Source of the DNA: Desulfovibrio sp.
GTDB taxonomy: Bacteria > Desulfobacterota > Desulfovibrionia > Desulfovibrionales > Desulfovibrionaceae
Length of the DNA: 64,000 bases
Assembly (NCBI GenBank): GCA_031287575.1
Contig: JAITSV010000076.1
Location: 1 to 64,000, forward strand
Direction: 5' to 3'
A model generated the notes under the pieces. That model did no database searches and was not told the origin of the DNA. It saw nothing but the letters and a program-made list of their open reading frames with translations. Below, in pieces: positions 1 through 8,101 of the stretch (position 1 is the first letter of the stretch; each line of letters begins with the position of its first letter). A program made the translations under genes and the position numbers.

Positions 1-18
1 AAACTTTTCCAAAAGTTT
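1..18 (-). terminator. Terminator-like hairpin downstream of nifB (window edge)
   Basis: AAACTTTT-CC-AAAAGTTT forms an 8-bp perfect stem 28 bases after the nifB stop, in the nifB reading direction. The window edge hides what follows, so a U-run cannot be judged. Confidence 0.45.
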
Positions 19-45
19 CCTCCCCTCCCCCGATTCTCAACGCTA

Positions 46-1329
46 TCAACAGCCTTCGCCGTTACCGCGACACCCGCCCCCCGCACACGAGGTCTTGCCC
101 ACGCCGCCCTTGCGACCGCGCAACGCGGCGGTGTTGCCGTTGCCGAAGACCACTTCCAGGGCGTCCTCGATGAAGCCGGAAGCTTCCACCGGCTGCACCC
201 CGGCGGCCACCAGAATCCCTTCCGGGTGCGCGCCAAAGGCGGCGCACAGCAGGGCGCGGCAGTCGCGCAGGGTGTGGGCCACCTGCTTCCAGCGTTCCGG
301 GCCGCAGCCGGGCTTGGGCGCAAGGCGTTCCTCCACCAGGTAGAAGCCGCTGGCCCCCTGCCCCCAGATCTGGAACCGGGCTGCCTCGCCCAGATGCTGG
401 TTGACCAGCATGCCTTCGCGCGTGGCCACGGCCACGTAGGGGCGCTCTGCCTCTTCGGTCTTGGCGGCGGCGCAGGCGCGCAGGGTTTCGGCCATCTCGG
501 CGGACTTGTCCTCGTGCAGCAGGCCCACGGCGTCGGCACGGCAGCGCTTGCAGTGGGTCATCTGGGAAATGTGTTCCCCGGCGCCCTTGCGCGCCGCGTT
601 GACGGCGGCGGCGTCCGGTTCCGGCAGGTGGGCCAGCGGGGTATCCGCCGTGGGCTTCAGCGGAATGATGTTCTGGATGGTGGCCCCCAGTTCGCCCACC
701 ACGCGCGCCACCTCTTCCACGTGGTGGTCGTTCACGCCGGGCACCAGGATGGTGTTCACCTTGACGATCAGGCCGCGCTCCACGAGGCCGCGCACCGATT
801 CCAGCTGGCGCGAAAGCAGCAGTTCCGCCGCCTCGCGGCCACGCCAGACCACCTTGTCGTCGCGCACCCAGGAATACAGCTTCTCGCCGATGGCCGGGTC
901 CACCGCGTTGATGGTGACGGTGACGTGGGTGACGCCCAGTTCCTTCAGCCGGTCGAGATGCGGCGGCAGGCCGAGCCCGTTGGATGAAAGACAGAACAGC
1001 AGTTCGGGATGCTTCTCGTGCACCAGGCGCAGCGTTTCCAGCGTTTCCGCAGGGTTGGCCATGGGGTCGCCGGGGCCTGCGATGCCGATGACGGTAATGC
1101 GCGGGTCCGCCGCCAGCACCTTGTCCACGTACTCCAGGGCCTGGCGCGGCGAAAGCACCGCGCTGGTCACGCCGGGGCGCGATTCGTTGACGCAGTCGTA
1201 CTTGCGGTTGCAGTACCCGCACTGGATGTTGCACTTGGGCGCCACGGGAACATGGACGCGACCGCAGGACGAGGCGCTGTTGCGATCAAAGCACGGATGG
1301 CCGGGGGGGGTGGTGCGCAGCGGCTTCAT
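46..1329 (-). CDS. nifB: NifB, nitrogenase cofactor biosynthesis radical SAM protein
   Basis: Family role: NifB fuses [4Fe-4S] clusters and inserts carbide to make NifB-co, the precursor of FeMo-co, using S-adenosylmethionine. Seen here: a radical-SAM triad C33-x3-C37-x2-C40, a SAM-binding AGPGDP loop near residues 84-89, a further C260-x2-C263 pair, and a C-terminal NifX/NafY-like domain from about residue 296 (starts RPYVAVATREG). The tail is Cys/Gly-rich. The 427-aa start is chosen because GGAGACC precedes this ATG; the longer frame upstream runs into the intergenic repeat. It is the last gene of the minus-strand nif operon, separated from nifN by a palindromic element. All canonical catalytic cysteines are present, unlike the paralogue at 5165-6403. 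Confidence 0.96.
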   Translation of the reverse strand: MKPLRTTPPGHPCFDRNSASSCGRVHVPVAPKCNIQCGYCNRKYDCVNESRPGVTSAVLSPRQALEYVDKVLAADPRITVIGIAGPGDPMANPAETLETLRLVHEKHPELLFCLSSNGLGLPPHLDRLKELGVTHVTVTINAVDPAIGEKLYSWVRDDKVVWRGREAAELLLSRQLESVRGLVERGLIVKVNTILVPGVNDHHVEEVARVVGELGATIQNIIPLKPTADTPLAHLPEPDAAAVNAARKGAGEHISQMTHCKRCRADAVGLLHEDKSAEMAETLRACAAAKTEEAERPYVAVATREGMLVNQHLGEAARFQIWGQGASGFYLVEERLAPKPGCGPERWKQVAHTLRDCRALLCAAFGAHPEGILVAAGVQPVEASGFIEDALEVVFGNGNTAALRGRKGGVGKTSCAGGGCRGNGEGC

Positions 1330-1356
1330 GGCGGTCTCCTTCGCTTTAAAGCGTAT

Positions 1357-1536
1357 CCCCGAATGAGGGATTTCGTTCGTCGGCCAGGAAAACGAGCCTG
1401 GCATGAGGGAGTGCGGCAGCCGTTAGGCGAGCTTGCGAGCCTTACGGATGGCGACCGCACCGCATACTCTTGCGCTATTCGACCGATATGACCGGCGAAG
1501 TTTGACGCCGCCCACGGGCGAAAGACCCATTCGGGG
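1357..1536 (+). repeat. Intra-operon palindromic element, copy A (nifN/nifB)
   Basis: Fills the nifN-nifB gap. The outer arms CCCCGAATG (1357-1365) and CATTCGGGG (1528-1536) pair perfectly. Second arms TTTCGTTCGTCGGC and a GGGCGAAAG-type partner follow. The core reads ATGAGGGAGT...ATACTCTT...ATTCGACCG. Module Y (about 1413-1459) is inserted between GGGAGT and ATACTCTT. The element starts one base after the nifN stop. Strand given is that of the core. Confidence 0.85.
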
Positions 1537-1537
1537 C

Positions 1538-3190
1538 CTAAAGATAGCAGTAGCCTACGGGGCTATCAGCCTGGGTCTTCTCAATGACGGCATTGACGAT
1601 GCGGTCCATGAGGGCCTGGGCACCGGCGTAGCCCACGTGCAGCAAACGGTGGCCGCCGAAGCGGTCGTGGATGGGAAAGCCCGCACGCACCAGGGGGATG
1701 TTCCACTGCCGGGCGTAACGGTAGCCCTTGCTGTTGCCCACCAGCAGATCGGGCGAAAGGCCTTCCGCCGTGTCGGCGATTTCCTCGAAGTCCGCGCCCT
1801 CGATGACCGTGGGCGTTGCGGGCAGCAGGCCTTCGGTGACGGCGGCGATGGATTCGGCCAGATGCGCCCCGCGCGTGCCGGTGGCGGCCAGCACGGTGTG
1901 CACGCCGATCTCGGTCAGCAGGGAGACAAGACCGATGACCAGATCCGCCTCGCCGTAGACCACGGCGCGTTTGCCGGACACGTACTTGTGGCCGTCCACC
2001 AGGGCATCGACGAACCGCCCGCGCTCCAGTTCGTGCCTGCGGGGCAGGGGCTTGCCGGTGATGGCTTCCAGCGCGGCGACAAGGGCGTCGGTTTCGCGCA
2101 GGCCGATGGGCAGGCCCACGGCGTGCAGCGGCAGGCCGAAGCGTTCGTGCAGCACGCGCCCCGCCGTGGCCGAGCCAGCGGAGCCGGATGAGCCGGTGGG
2201 GGTCATGGCCAGCGAACGGCCACACTCGATGACCGCCGACGCGCCGGACAGGGAGCGGATGTCGGCCAGCGGGGTGCCGCCTTCGGGCAGCGGGGTGTAG
2301 TCTTCCAGCGCCGGGCCATCCAGCGGGTCGGACAGGTCGGGCAGGATCACCGCGTCGGAACCGAAGTCGGTGATCAGGTCGCGCAGGTGGCGCAGGTCCG
2401 CCGGGGAAACGAAGCCGGGCAGCAGGGCCACCTTGCCGTGGGGTTCCACCCTGTCCTTGGCCAGTTGGTCCACCAAGGCGCGCACGGCGGCGTTCCAGCC
2501 TTCCATGTGCGTGCCGTTGTAGCTGGGCGTATGCACATGGACGATTTCCGGCAGGTCGAGATCGCCGAATTCGTTGCGGAATTCACGCAGATAGCCGCCC
2601 ACGTCGTCACCGATGGTCTCGGTGAGGCAGGTGGTGGCAACCCCCACCAGCACGGGGTCGTACTTCTTCATGACGTTGAGGATGCCCTTCTTCAGGTTAG
2701 GCCCCCCGCCGTACACGGCCTGCTTTTCACCCAGCGAGGACGAGGCGATGTCCATGGGCTCGCGGTAATGGCTGATGACATAGCGCCGCATGTAGGTGGC
2801 GCAGCCCTGCGAACCGTGCAGGAAGGGCACGGCGCCCTCCACGCCCCGGAAGGCCAGCATGGCCCCCAGCGGCGTGCACAGCTTGCAGGCGTTGGTGGTG
2901 GAAACGAAATCGGGCCGCTTGGGGCGCGGGGCCTTGCCGGGCTTGCCGCCGCCGGTGGACGGGGCGGCCTTCAGGCTGACTGGTGCCAGGCCGCAGTCGT
3001 CAGCGGCAGTTTCCGGGCCAGCTTCCGGCGCGTCGGAGCAGTCGCAACCATTGGCGCAGCCGTCAGCACAGCTATCGGCGCAGCCCGCGCCGGATTCGGC
3101 ACAGCTTCCGCCGCAGCCACCGCTACAGTCACCAGATACGGCATCGCCACCGGCACACGGGCCGTCGAGTTCAACGAAATCAAGTGTCAT
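1538..3190 (-). CDS. nifN: NifN, FeMo-cofactor scaffold subunit with Cys-rich N-terminal extension
   Basis: NifN pairs with NifE to form the NifEN scaffold on which NifB-co matures into FeMo-co. The conserved nitrogenase-component fold begins near residue 93 (FVSTTNACKLCTPLGAML) and keeps the HGSQGC and TTCLTETIGDD motifs, which resemble NifK. What is odd is the first ~90 residues: nine cysteines at positions 12, 22, 26, 30, 37, 41, 45, 49 and 51, many in C-x3-C steps among Gly, Ala, Ser and Asp, then a Pro/Lys linker. The protein is 550 aa, longer than the usual ~440-460 because of this. AGGGGG before the ATG overlaps the end of nifE (10-base gap), so the two are translationally close. Confidence 0.93.
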   Translation of the reverse strand: MTLDFVELDGPCAGGDAVSGDCSGGCGGSCAESGAGCADSCADGCANGCDCSDAPEAGPETAADDCGLAPVSLKAAPSTGGGKPGKAPRPKRPDFVSTTNACKLCTPLGAMLAFRGVEGAVPFLHGSQGCATYMRRYVISHYREPMDIASSSLGEKQAVYGGGPNLKKGILNVMKKYDPVLVGVATTCLTETIGDDVGGYLREFRNEFGDLDLPEIVHVHTPSYNGTHMEGWNAAVRALVDQLAKDRVEPHGKVALLPGFVSPADLRHLRDLITDFGSDAVILPDLSDPLDGPALEDYTPLPEGGTPLADIRSLSGASAVIECGRSLAMTPTGSSGSAGSATAGRVLHERFGLPLHAVGLPIGLRETDALVAALEAITGKPLPRRHELERGRFVDALVDGHKYVSGKRAVVYGEADLVIGLVSLLTEIGVHTVLAATGTRGAHLAESIAAVTEGLLPATPTVIEGADFEEIADTAEGLSPDLLVGNSKGYRYARQWNIPLVRAGFPIHDRFGGHRLLHVGYAGAQALMDRIVNAVIEKTQADSPVGYCYL

Positions 3191-3200
3191 GGCACACCCC

Positions 3201-4625
3201 CTATGCGTCCGCGCCAGACGGGGCGGCGGCGCGCTTGGACCGGCGGGGCACGAACCGCCAGACGGGACTCATGACCGAGGCGTGCACCTCGCGGGCGAAG
3301 TTGTACATGCCCTCGAAACCGGCAAGGGCGATCTTGCGTTCGTGGTTGTGGTCGCAGAAGCCCACGCCCAGCTTGTGGGCGATGGGGCGTTCCTTCACGC
3401 CGCCCACGAACACGTCCACGTCCAGCTCACGCACATAGTGCGAAAGCTCCAGCGGGTTGGCGTCGTCAATGATGACGGTGCCGGGGTCGCACACGGTTTC
3501 CAGTTCCTGGTATTCTTCCTGCGTGCCGGTCTGCGAACCCACCAGCACCACGTTCATGCCGATGTGCCGGAAGGCCTTGATCAGCGAGAACGCCTTGAAC
3601 GAACCGCCCACGTAGATGGCGGCGCGCTTGCCGGAAAGGTCGCGTCGGATGTCGCGCAGGCGCGGCATGAGGGCGGCCAGTTCCTCGCGCACCAGGTCGC
3701 GGGTGCGTTCCACGATGCCGGGGTCCACGGATTCGAAATGTTCAGCCACGGCGTAGAGCGAATCGGCCATGTCCTCGATGCCCAGGTACGACACGCGCAG
3801 GTGCGGGGTGCCGTATTTTTCCTTCATCATCTTGGCCAGATCCATGGTGGACCCGCTGCACTGCACCAGGTTCAGCGCGGCGCCGTGGCAGCGGCGGATG
3901 TCGTCCACCCGGCCATCGCCGGTGATGTTGGCCACCACCTGGATGCCCATGCGCTCAAGGTAGCCGCGCACGATCCAGATTTCGCCCGCCAGGTTGAAGT
4001 CGCCGAGAATATTCACGGAAAGGGGCGAAACGCTGTCCGTGGGCGCGGTGCCCACCAACTGGAACATGGCCTTGCATGCGGCAAGGTAGCCTTCGCGCTT
4101 GTTGCCCTTGAAGCCTTCCGACTGCACGGGAATGACCGGGATGCCCTTCTTCTCGGACATCTTGCGGCACACGGCGCCAAGGTCGTCGCCGATCAGGCCC
4201 ACGATGCAGGTGGAGTAGACAAAGGCGGCCTTGGGCTGGTGCAGGTCGATCAGCTCATCCAGCGCGGCGGCCAGCTTCTTTTCGCCGCCGAAGATGACGT
4301 CCTTTTCCTGCAGGTCGGTGGAAAAGCTCAGGCGGTGCAGTTCCGGCCCGGACGAAAGCGCCCCCCGGATGTCCCAGGTGTAGGCGGCGCAGCCGATGGG
4401 GCCGTGCACCAGGTGCAGCGCGTCGGCGATGGGGTACAGCACCACGCGCGAGCCGCAGAACACGCAGGCGCGCTGGCTGACGGCCCCCGCGAGGCTCTCG
4501 CGGTTGCAGGCCATGTCGATGGGACCCTGCCCGGCGCGGTGCACCTGCTTCTTCCGTTCGTCCAGAAGATCCGCGTCGCGGCAGTCTGCCGTGGCGGTGG
4601 AGTTGGGTGCGGTTGCGGTGGTCAT
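3201..4625 (-). CDS. nifE: NifE, FeMo-cofactor scaffold subunit
   Basis: NifE is the NifD-like half of the NifEN scaffold. The 474-aa protein shows the family's cluster cysteines C54/C57 (ACVFCGSRVVLYP) and C79 (HGPIGCAAYTWDIRG), a STCIVGLIGDDL motif, and the FGGEKKL stretch shared with NifD. The start at 4625 is set by AGGGGAAAG upstream; the longer open frame to 4787 is read-through of the hairpin region and module Y. nifN follows after 10 bases. A 212-base gap with two hairpins separates it from the upstream ferredoxin gene, which could lower nifEN expression relative to the upstream genes. Confidence 0.96.
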   Translation of the reverse strand: MTTATAPNSTATADCRDADLLDERKKQVHRAGQGPIDMACNRESLAGAVSQRACVFCGSRVVLYPIADALHLVHGPIGCAAYTWDIRGALSSGPELHRLSFSTDLQEKDVIFGGEKKLAAALDELIDLHQPKAAFVYSTCIVGLIGDDLGAVCRKMSEKKGIPVIPVQSEGFKGNKREGYLAACKAMFQLVGTAPTDSVSPLSVNILGDFNLAGEIWIVRGYLERMGIQVVANITGDGRVDDIRRCHGAALNLVQCSGSTMDLAKMMKEKYGTPHLRVSYLGIEDMADSLYAVAEHFESVDPGIVERTRDLVREELAALMPRLRDIRRDLSGKRAAIYVGGSFKAFSLIKAFRHIGMNVVLVGSQTGTQEEYQELETVCDPGTVIIDDANPLELSHYVRELDVDVFVGGVKERPIAHKLGVGFCDHNHERKIALAGFEGMYNFAREVHASVMSPVWRFVPRRSKRAAAPSGADA

Positions 4626-4701
4626 GGTCTTTCCCCTTTGTCGTAGCTGCGCGAAATCTTGTGTTGTCCGGCTGTGGCGTTTCCCGCTGTTCCGTGCGGC
4701 A

Positions 4702-4725
4702 CCCCCCAATAAAAAGTTTGGGGGG
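4702..4725 (-). terminator. Hairpin between ferredoxin gene and nifE
   Basis: CCCCCCAA (4702-4709) pairs with TTGGGGGG (4718-4725) around a loop containing TTTTT. It lies in the ferredoxin-nifE gap next to repeat copy I. Possible attenuator; there is no U-run after the stem in the transcribed direction. Confidence 0.4.
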
Positions 4726-4733
4726 ATGGGGGT

Positions 4734-4827
4734 CCGGGGGAAGGAGACCCTTTCACGCTCTGCGGTCGCCATCCGTAAGGCTCGCAAACTCGCCTAACGG
4801 CTGCCGCAAAGGGGTCCCTTCCCCCGG
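4734..4827 (-). repeat. Palindromic hairpin with module Y only, copy I (ferredoxin/nifE)
   Basis: Arms at 4734-4753 and 4808-4827 (CCGGGGGAAGG... / ...CCTTCCCCCGG) form a ~20-bp near-perfect stem. The loop is filled by module Y (4761-4808, minus orientation: CCGTTAGGC...GCCTTACGG, then ATGGCGACCGC). The shared core of the other copies is absent. It begins 10 bases after the ferredoxin stop. Confidence 0.75.
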
Positions 4828-4837
4828 AAATTCTTAC

Positions 4838-5140
4838 TCAGTACATCAGGTATTCGGCATTGGGTTCGCCGTCCTCGATGCCGTCGAGAATGGCATCGAT
4901 GGCGTCGTGGCTGTCCACGCCCTTGAACCACCAGTTCTGCGGCTGCACCACGAGGACGGGGCCTTCCTCGCAGGCTTTCAGACACCCGGTGGCGGTGACC
5001 AGGATGTCGAGGCCGCGATCGAGGATTTCCTCTTCGAGGTACTGCAGGAACCCGTCGGTCTGCTTGAAACAGACGCCCTTGGGTTCGCCCTTGTGACGGA
5101 AGCTCTGGCACACGAGAATCTGATGCGTCGGCTTGGGCAT
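4838..5140 (-). CDS. [2Fe-2S] ferredoxin, thioredoxin-like (Clostridium pasteurianum 2Fe type)
   Basis: A 100-aa protein of the thioredoxin-fold [2Fe-2S] ferredoxin family, often encoded inside nif clusters and a likely electron carrier for nitrogenase or its assembly. Visible cluster ligands are a cysteine pair near the N terminus (ILVCQSFRHK...KGVC) and a downstream C-x3-C (TGCLKAC). The start MPKPTHQIL is preceded by AGGAAGGACC. It sits between the NifB paralogue (24-base gap) and nifE. Its exact partner cannot be read from the sequence. Confidence 0.87.
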   Translation of the reverse strand: MPKPTHQILVCQSFRHKGEPKGVCFKQTDGFLQYLEEEILDRGLDILVTATGCLKACEEGPVLVVQPQNWWFKGVDSHDAIDAILDGIEDGEPNAEYLMY

Positions 5141-5164
5141 GGTCCTTCCTCTCCCTTGCAATAC

Positions 5165-6403
5165 CTAGACTGTGCGGCCCGTGCCGCGGTTCTTGCCTTT
5201 CTTGCCACCCCCGTAGAGCACGTCCACGAGGCCCTCGATGTTGTCTTCGGTCTGGATGACGCGCAGCCCCTTGCCCGCCAGGTATTCCACGGGGCGCTGG
5301 CCCGCGCTGGACACCAGCAGGTAGGCGCAGTCGGACAGGACGGCGGCCAGCGCCTCCCACCGGGCGTCGCCGGAACCGGCGGGCGGGGCCGGGCGCACGC
5401 CCAGAAGCTCCACCGGACCGGTCATGAGATCGGCAGCGGGACCGGACGCAGGACCATCCTTTGGCCCGTACACCAGAAACTGGCGGGCGTGCCCAAGGTG
5501 TTCGTCCACGTCAAACCCGTCGCTGCTGGCCACGGCCACGCAGGGCCTGTCGCCGCCGGGCAGCGGCAGGCCGGAACCGGCGGTGACGGGCACGGGTTCG
5601 CCGCATCCCATGCCGGTGCGCCGCGCGACGGGCAGCCCGTCGCGGGCAGAGGCGTCGAGCACGGGCAGGAAGGCGGCTGCCGCATTGCGGGCGGCGTCCA
5701 TGGTAGCCGCGTCGGCAGCGGGCACGGGGCCTGCGGCGTCATCGGCGGGTACGAAGGGCACCACGTAGATGCCCGAGGCGCCCAGCACCTTGGCGGCGGC
5801 GGCGATGTCGCCCACGTGGGCGTCATTGATGCCGGGGTACACGGTGACGCACACCGTGACCTCGATGCCCGCCTTGACCAGCGCGGCAAGGGCCACGGCC
5901 TGCTCGTCCACGAGCAGCGCGGCGCCCTCGCCGGGGCGCAGGGTGCGGGTGCCGGGGCGGATCCAGGCGTACAGGGTGTCCACCAGTTCCGGGTCCACGG
6001 CGTCCATGAGCAGGGTGACGTGGCTGACGCCAAGCTCGGCCAGGGCGGCGGCATGGCTGGCCACGCCAAGGCCGTTGGTGGTCACGTACAGGGTGATGTG
6101 CGGGTAGGCGGCGTGCACCAGATGCAGGGTTTCCAGGGTGCGGTCGGGCACGGCGAACGGATCGCCGGGACCGGCAATGCCCACCGTGTCCACCACCGCG
6201 CCCGTTTCCATGACCGTGCGCAGGTGTTCCAGCGCTTCGTGCGGCAGCAACGCGGGGGATGCGGGCTGCGTTCCGCAGGCGCACGGGGTGCCCGCGCCCG
6301 TATCGCCATGGCGGCTGCGGGCGTTGGAACGCGGCGCCACGGGCAGCAGCAGCCAGCCGCCGGGGCGTCCGTTCGTGTGCATACAGTGGGGTGCGCCGCT
6401 CAT
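5165..6403 (-). CDS. NifB-like protein lacking the radical-SAM cysteine motif
   Basis: The protein aligns with NifB along its length: the LPVAP lead-in, the SAM-site AGPGDP (residues 77-82), LETLHLVHAAYP, TTNGLG, and a C-terminal NifX/NafY-like domain starting RPCVAVASSDG. Where NifB has C-x3-C-x2-C, this protein has S26, S30 and G33 (APRSNARSRHGD), so the canonical SAM [4Fe-4S] ligands are missing. Two nearby cysteines (C41, C43) do not recreate the motif. The start at 6403 is backed by GGAGAC; 412 aa. It is in frame with no stops and sits in the nif operon between nifK and the ferredoxin. That suggests a retained non-radical role, such as cofactor carrier or scaffold, but this is inference. 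Confidence 0.82.
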   Translation of the reverse strand: MSGAPHCMHTNGRPGGWLLLPVAPRSNARSRHGDTGAGTPCACGTQPASPALLPHEALEHLRTVMETGAVVDTVGIAGPGDPFAVPDRTLETLHLVHAAYPHITLYVTTNGLGVASHAAALAELGVSHVTLLMDAVDPELVDTLYAWIRPGTRTLRPGEGAALLVDEQAVALAALVKAGIEVTVCVTVYPGINDAHVGDIAAAAKVLGASGIYVVPFVPADDAAGPVPAADAATMDAARNAAAAFLPVLDASARDGLPVARRTGMGCGEPVPVTAGSGLPLPGGDRPCVAVASSDGFDVDEHLGHARQFLVYGPKDGPASGPAADLMTGPVELLGVRPAPPAGSGDARWEALAAVLSDCAYLLVSSAGQRPVEYLAGKGLRVIQTEDNIEGLVDVLYGGGKKGKNRGTGRTV

Positions 6404-6422
6404 GGTGTCTCCGTGGGGGTTC

Positions 6423-6472
6423 TCCGCCCGGCGCCTCAAGGCTCCGTGTGGTGCCAAGCGGCGCCGGGCGGA
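6423..6472 (-). other. 13-bp perfect hairpin in the leader of the NifB-like gene
   Basis: TCCGCCCGGCGCC (6423-6435) pairs perfectly with GGCGCCGGGCGGA (6460-6472) over a 24-base loop. It lies between repeat copy E and the ribosome site of the NifB-like gene. Probably a structured leader or processing site. Confidence 0.55.
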
Positions 6473-6491
6473 AAGGATGCGGTTGCTGGGT

Positions 6492-6700
6492 GTGTCGTCA
6501 CGAGCAAGATTTTTGTGCTCTGCCAAGGAAGGACAATTTTTTATGGAGGGAGCGTACTCTTCCCGTACGTGACCGGAATAAAAACTTGTTCTGACCTCGT
6601 TGCGCTCGATGCCCGTAGGACTCGCAAGCTCGCCCAACGGGCACGCTTCGCGCCCTTCGGGTCGGTCAGGCAGAGTGCAAAAGGCCGCGCGTGACGGCAC
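6492..6700 (+). repeat. Intra-operon palindromic element, copy E (nifK/nifB-like)
   Basis: Outermost arms GTGTCGTCACGAGC (6492-6505) and GCGCGTGACGGCAC (6687-6700). Next arms TTTTTGTGCTCTGCC (6510-6524) and GGCAGAGTGCAAAAG (6669-6683). The core reads ATGGAGGGAGCGTACTCTT, then CGTACGTGACCGGAAT. An inverted module Y lies near 6600-6645. The element starts three bases after the nifK stop. Confidence 0.85.
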
Positions 6701-6703
6701 GCC

Positions 6704-8080
6704 CTAGTAAACCAGTTCGAACTTCTCCTCGGGCGCATCCCGGTCGGCGCGGTCGAGCAGGACGCCGAGGATCTTTTCCATCAGCCGGATGCCGCCCTTG
6801 TACCCCGTCACCGGGAAGTACTGGTGGCCCACCCGGTCCATGATGGGGAAGCCGAAGCGCACGTAGGGGATGTCCTCGTCACGGGCGATGTACTTGCAGT
6901 AGGTGTTGCCCATGATGAGATCGACCGGCTGGTTCTTGATCCACTGGTGGAGCAGGAACATGTCGCCCGCGGCGCGCACGTTGACGTCAAAGCCCTTGCC
7001 CGCGCACAGTTCCCTGATGCGCGCCTCGAACTTCTTGCCCGGCGTGCCGGTAACCACGTGGATGGGCTGCATGTCGAGCGTCAGCAGGAACTCGGTCAGC
7101 GCGATGAGCTGGTCCGGGTCGCCCACCAGGGCCACCTTCTTGCCGAAGAAGTACTGGTGGTAGTCGGAGATGACGTCGATGAGCTGGCCGCGTTCGAAGT
7201 TCACGGTGTCGGGCACCGAGGTACCGGCCACGGTGCGCAGGGCGTCGATGAAGCGGTCGGTGGCCTTCAGGCCGATGGGCATGTCCAGCACCCGGCAGGG
7301 CACCTTGCACTGCGAATCCAGGGTGCGGGCCGCATCGGCGGAACACCATTCGCCCAGGGCCAGGGTGCCGATGGCATCGCCCGCGGCGCGGATGTCCGCC
7401 GCCGGGGTGCCCGCATCGGGGAACATGTGGTACTCGCCGGTCAGCGGGCCGTTGAGCACGCCCGAGGTATCCGGGAACATGGTGAAGGACACGCCGATCA
7501 TGCCGGCGATGCGCTTGATCTCCTCCATGTCCGCAGGCTCCACCCAGCCGGGGATGATGTTGACCTTGCCGTTCTTCTTGCCGGAAGAAACGGCCAGGCA
7601 CTTCACCATGCCCTTGACCATGTTGGAGAAACCGGTGACGTGCGAACCCACGTAGCTGGGCGTGGAGGCGAAGATCACCTGCTTGCCCGCGGGCACCTTG
7701 CCTTCCTTCTCCGCCTTGTCGACGATCTGCTTCAGGTCGTCGCCAATGGTTTCGGACAGGCAGGTGGTGTGCACGGCGATGATTTCCGGTTCGTACACCG
7801 AGAAGATGTTCTCGATGGCCTGCAACAGGTTGGCCTGGCCGCCGAAGACGGAGGCGCCTTCGGTGAACGAACTGGTGGCCGCCGACACGGGTTCCTTGTA
7901 GTGGCGGGTCAGGGTGCTGCGGTGGTAGGCACAGCAGCCCTGCGAGCCGTGGCTGTGCGGCAGGCAGCCCTTGATGCCCAGGCCCGCGTACATGGCGCCG
8001 ATGGGCTGGCAGGTCTTGGCCGGGTTGATGTTGAGCGCCGAGCGCTCCTTGATTTCCGTCGGGGTATGTCTGAGCAGCAT
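6704..8080 (-). CDS. nifK: NifK, nitrogenase MoFe protein beta subunit
   Basis: NifK forms the alpha2-beta2 MoFe protein with NifD and holds half the P-cluster. P-cluster cysteines C24, C49 and C107 keep the spacing of Azotobacter C70/C95/C153 (25 and 58 residues). The 458-aa length lacks the ~50-residue N-terminal extension of Azotobacter NifK, as in the shorter clostridial-type proteins. The ATG at 8080 has AAGGAAGGGAAACGAC upstream, and nifD ends only 21 bases before it, so the two are probably co-translated. A palindromic element follows its stop at once. Confidence 0.97.
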   Translation of the reverse strand: MLLRHTPTEIKERSALNINPAKTCQPIGAMYAGLGIKGCLPHSHGSQGCCAYHRSTLTRHYKEPVSAATSSFTEGASVFGGQANLLQAIENIFSVYEPEIIAVHTTCLSETIGDDLKQIVDKAEKEGKVPAGKQVIFASTPSYVGSHVTGFSNMVKGMVKCLAVSSGKKNGKVNIIPGWVEPADMEEIKRIAGMIGVSFTMFPDTSGVLNGPLTGEYHMFPDAGTPAADIRAAGDAIGTLALGEWCSADAARTLDSQCKVPCRVLDMPIGLKATDRFIDALRTVAGTSVPDTVNFERGQLIDVISDYHQYFFGKKVALVGDPDQLIALTEFLLTLDMQPIHVVTGTPGKKFEARIRELCAGKGFDVNVRAAGDMFLLHQWIKNQPVDLIMGNTYCKYIARDEDIPYVRFGFPIMDRVGHQYFPVTGYKGGIRLMEKILGVLLDRADRDAPEEKFELVY

Positions 8081-8101
8081 GTCGTTTCCCTTCCTTGCCC
8101 G

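Noticed and set aside
1433..1500. ORFs beginning MRALRMATA near 1433, 4787 and 10600
   Set aside because: They arise from module Y of the palindromic repeat family, recur at each copy, have no shared continuation, and overlap the hairpins. They are not genes.
5165..6403. NifB paralogue as a decayed pseudogene
   Set aside because: The frame is open over 412 codons with GC-rich codon usage like its neighbours, an own ribosome site and conserved motifs outside the cysteine triad.
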